5,291 bases of DNA from JBDSEG01 sp039920165 (GTDB lineage Bacteria; Pseudomonadota; Gammaproteobacteria; Burkholderiales; Burkholderiaceae_C). A model generated the notes under the pieces. The model searched no databases and was not told the origin of the DNA. It saw only the letters and a program-made list of their open reading frames with translations. The translations under genes and the position numbers were made by a program. Position 1 is the stretch's first letter, and each line of letters begins with the position of its first letter. Shown here in pieces: positions 4,310 to 5,291 of this stretch. The stretch spans positions 1 to 5,291 of the forward strand of contig JBDSEG010000365.1 in NCBI GenBank assembly GCA_039920165.1, in the 5' to 3' direction.

Positions 4310-5291
4310 ATGATGACGAACCGAATCCGCGCTGCGCTCGCCCTGATCCTGGCACTCGCCGCGGGCCATGCGGCGTGCCAGGAGCGCCCGGCTCGGGTGG
4401 GCTGGCTGATGCTGGAGTCGAGCGGGATGTACAGCGAGATCACGACCCGCGGCTTCGTCAAGGGGCTGCGCGAAGCCGGGTATGTGGAAGGCAAGAACCT
4501 CGAATTCGTCAGCCGCTCGGCACAGGGCGACCTGCGCAAGCTGCGCCAGCTGGCACGCGACATCGTCGCCGAAAAGGTCGATGTCTTCTTCGCTCCTGCC
4601 AAGCCGATGGCCGATGCCGCCTGGTATGCGAGCCGGCGCGTCCCGACCGTGATCGCGACCGTCACCGACCCGGTCGTCGTCGACTATGCCGTTTCGCTGG
4701 CCCGGCCGGGAAAGCACATCACCGGGGTCACGACGGCGAACGCCGAGCTGATCGGCAAACGCATGCAACTGCTCACCGAACTGATACCGGGGATCAAGCG
4801 GATAGGCACCTTCATCGACCCCGATCTGCTTGCAAGCTGTGAGGAGGAGATGCGCCTCATGGACCAGTCGGCTGCGAAGCTACGCCTGACACTGGTACGT
4901 CTCAGCGTCGATGCCGGCAAGATCGACCTCGAGCCTGGGTTCGCGCAGGCGCGCAGTCAGGGCGTCCAGGCGATCATCACCGCGCCGATGACAAGCAACC
5001 AGGACATCATCGGCAAGCTGGCGCCGCTGGCCCTGCGAAATGGCATTCCGTTCATGCACGACGTACCGCAGCTCGCCGACCAGGCAGTGGCGGTCTACGG
5101 GCCGGATTTCGAGGACATCTACCGCCGCGCCGCGCACTATGTGGCGCGCATCCTCAAGGGCGAGAAGCCGGCCGAGATGGCGATCGAGGAGCCGCGCGAG
5201 TTCAAGCTCATCGTCAACGCCAAGGTGGCGCGCCAGCTCGGCCTCACGGTGCCGCAAGCGATGCTGCTGCGCGCCGACCAGGTGATCGAGT
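4310..5291 (+). CDS. ABC transporter substrate-binding protein, ABC_sub_bind/COG2984 (TrpX-like) family, cut at the window edge
   Basis: The frame is open from the ATG at 4310 to the right edge and gives 327 residues. The product is a periplasmic binding protein of the COG2984/ABC_sub_bind family, in which characterised members bind aromatic amino acids or other small ligands. An N-terminal export signal covers about residues 1-21; Cys23 follows HAA, an imperfect lipobox, so a lipoprotein is possible but not typical. Family blocks are GFVKGLREAGYVEGKNLEF (48-66), the hinge block DPVVVDYAVSLARPGKHITG (120-139), KRMQLLTELIPGIKRIG (150-166) and the C-terminal segment with GLTVPQAMLLRADQVIE (311-327). 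Members commonly end in a similar ADEVIE, and the last base of the window is T, so the gene is probably complete apart from its stop. It starts after a strong ribosome binding site in a spacer shared with dodecin. Its permease and ATPase genes would be expected beyond the window. The ligand is unknown. Confidence 0.92.
   Translation, partial: MMTNRIRAALALILALAAGHAACQERPARVGWLMLESSGMYSEITTRGFVKGLREAGYVEGKNLEFVSRSAQGDLRKLRQLARDIVAEKVDVFFAPAKPMADAAWYASRRVPTVIATVTDPVVVDYAVSLARPGKHITGVTTANAELIGKRMQLLTELIPGIKRIGTFIDPDLLASCEEEMRLMDQSAAKLRLTLVRLSVDAGKIDLEPGFAQARSQGVQAIITAPMTSNQDIIGKLAPLALRNGIPFMHDVPQLADQAVAVYGPDFEDIYRRAAHYVARILKGEKPAEMAIEEPREFKLIVNAKVARQLGLTVPQAMLLRADQVIE

Noticed and set aside
3874..4665. 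A 263-codon - strand open frame across dodecin and the start of the ABC binding protein gene
   Set aside because: It covers two recognised genes in other frames or the other strand, and its product resembles nothing known to me.

Overview
The window is GC-rich, bacterial, and most likely from a betaproteobacterium of the order Burkholderiales. The reasons are a Bug/TctC-type solute-binding protein (hugely expanded in that group), a COG2984-type ABC solute-binding protein, a class II aldolase-fold protein resembling the HCOMODA/2-hydroxy-3-carboxymuconic semialdehyde decarboxylase branch, and strongly G/C-biased third codon positions. The assignment rests on gene content and composition, not on a marker gene.

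Layout, left to right. Positions 1-237 hold an unidentified, weakly supported gene end on the + strand, possibly frameshifted. Three genes follow on the - strand and are transcribed right to left: a CPA2-type cation:proton antiporter (3150 to 1942), a Bug/TctC periplasmic binding protein (1870 to 905) and a DUF4337 membrane protein (834 to 256). The two gaps between them are 71 and 70 bases, so they could be one transcript. Each gap also holds a palindrome or hairpin that could break or tune that transcript. A 65-base divergent spacer separates the antiporter from the class II aldolase/decarboxylase-like gene (3216 to 3956, +). That gene converges on a dodecin gene (4169 to 3963, -) with only 6 bases between stop codons. 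A 140-base divergent spacer with an 8+8 inverted repeat and a possible promoter leads into the second solute-binding protein (4310 to the right edge, +), which seems to lack only its stop codon.

How they may work together: the window reads as an accessory uptake and catabolism neighbourhood. Two periplasmic binding proteins of unrelated families are present without permeases. One soluble enzyme is likely to act on a small oxygenated carboxylic or aromatic-derived acid, and there is also a membrane ion exchanger and a flavin-storage protein. Grouping them into one pathway is inference. I see no tRNA, rRNA, CRISPR array, transposase or phage gene. I do not see a clearly new multi-gene system. 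The most checkable oddities are the two palindromic sites in the spacers, a Glu where CPA2 antiporters usually carry the ion-binding Asp, and the possible frameshift at the left edge.
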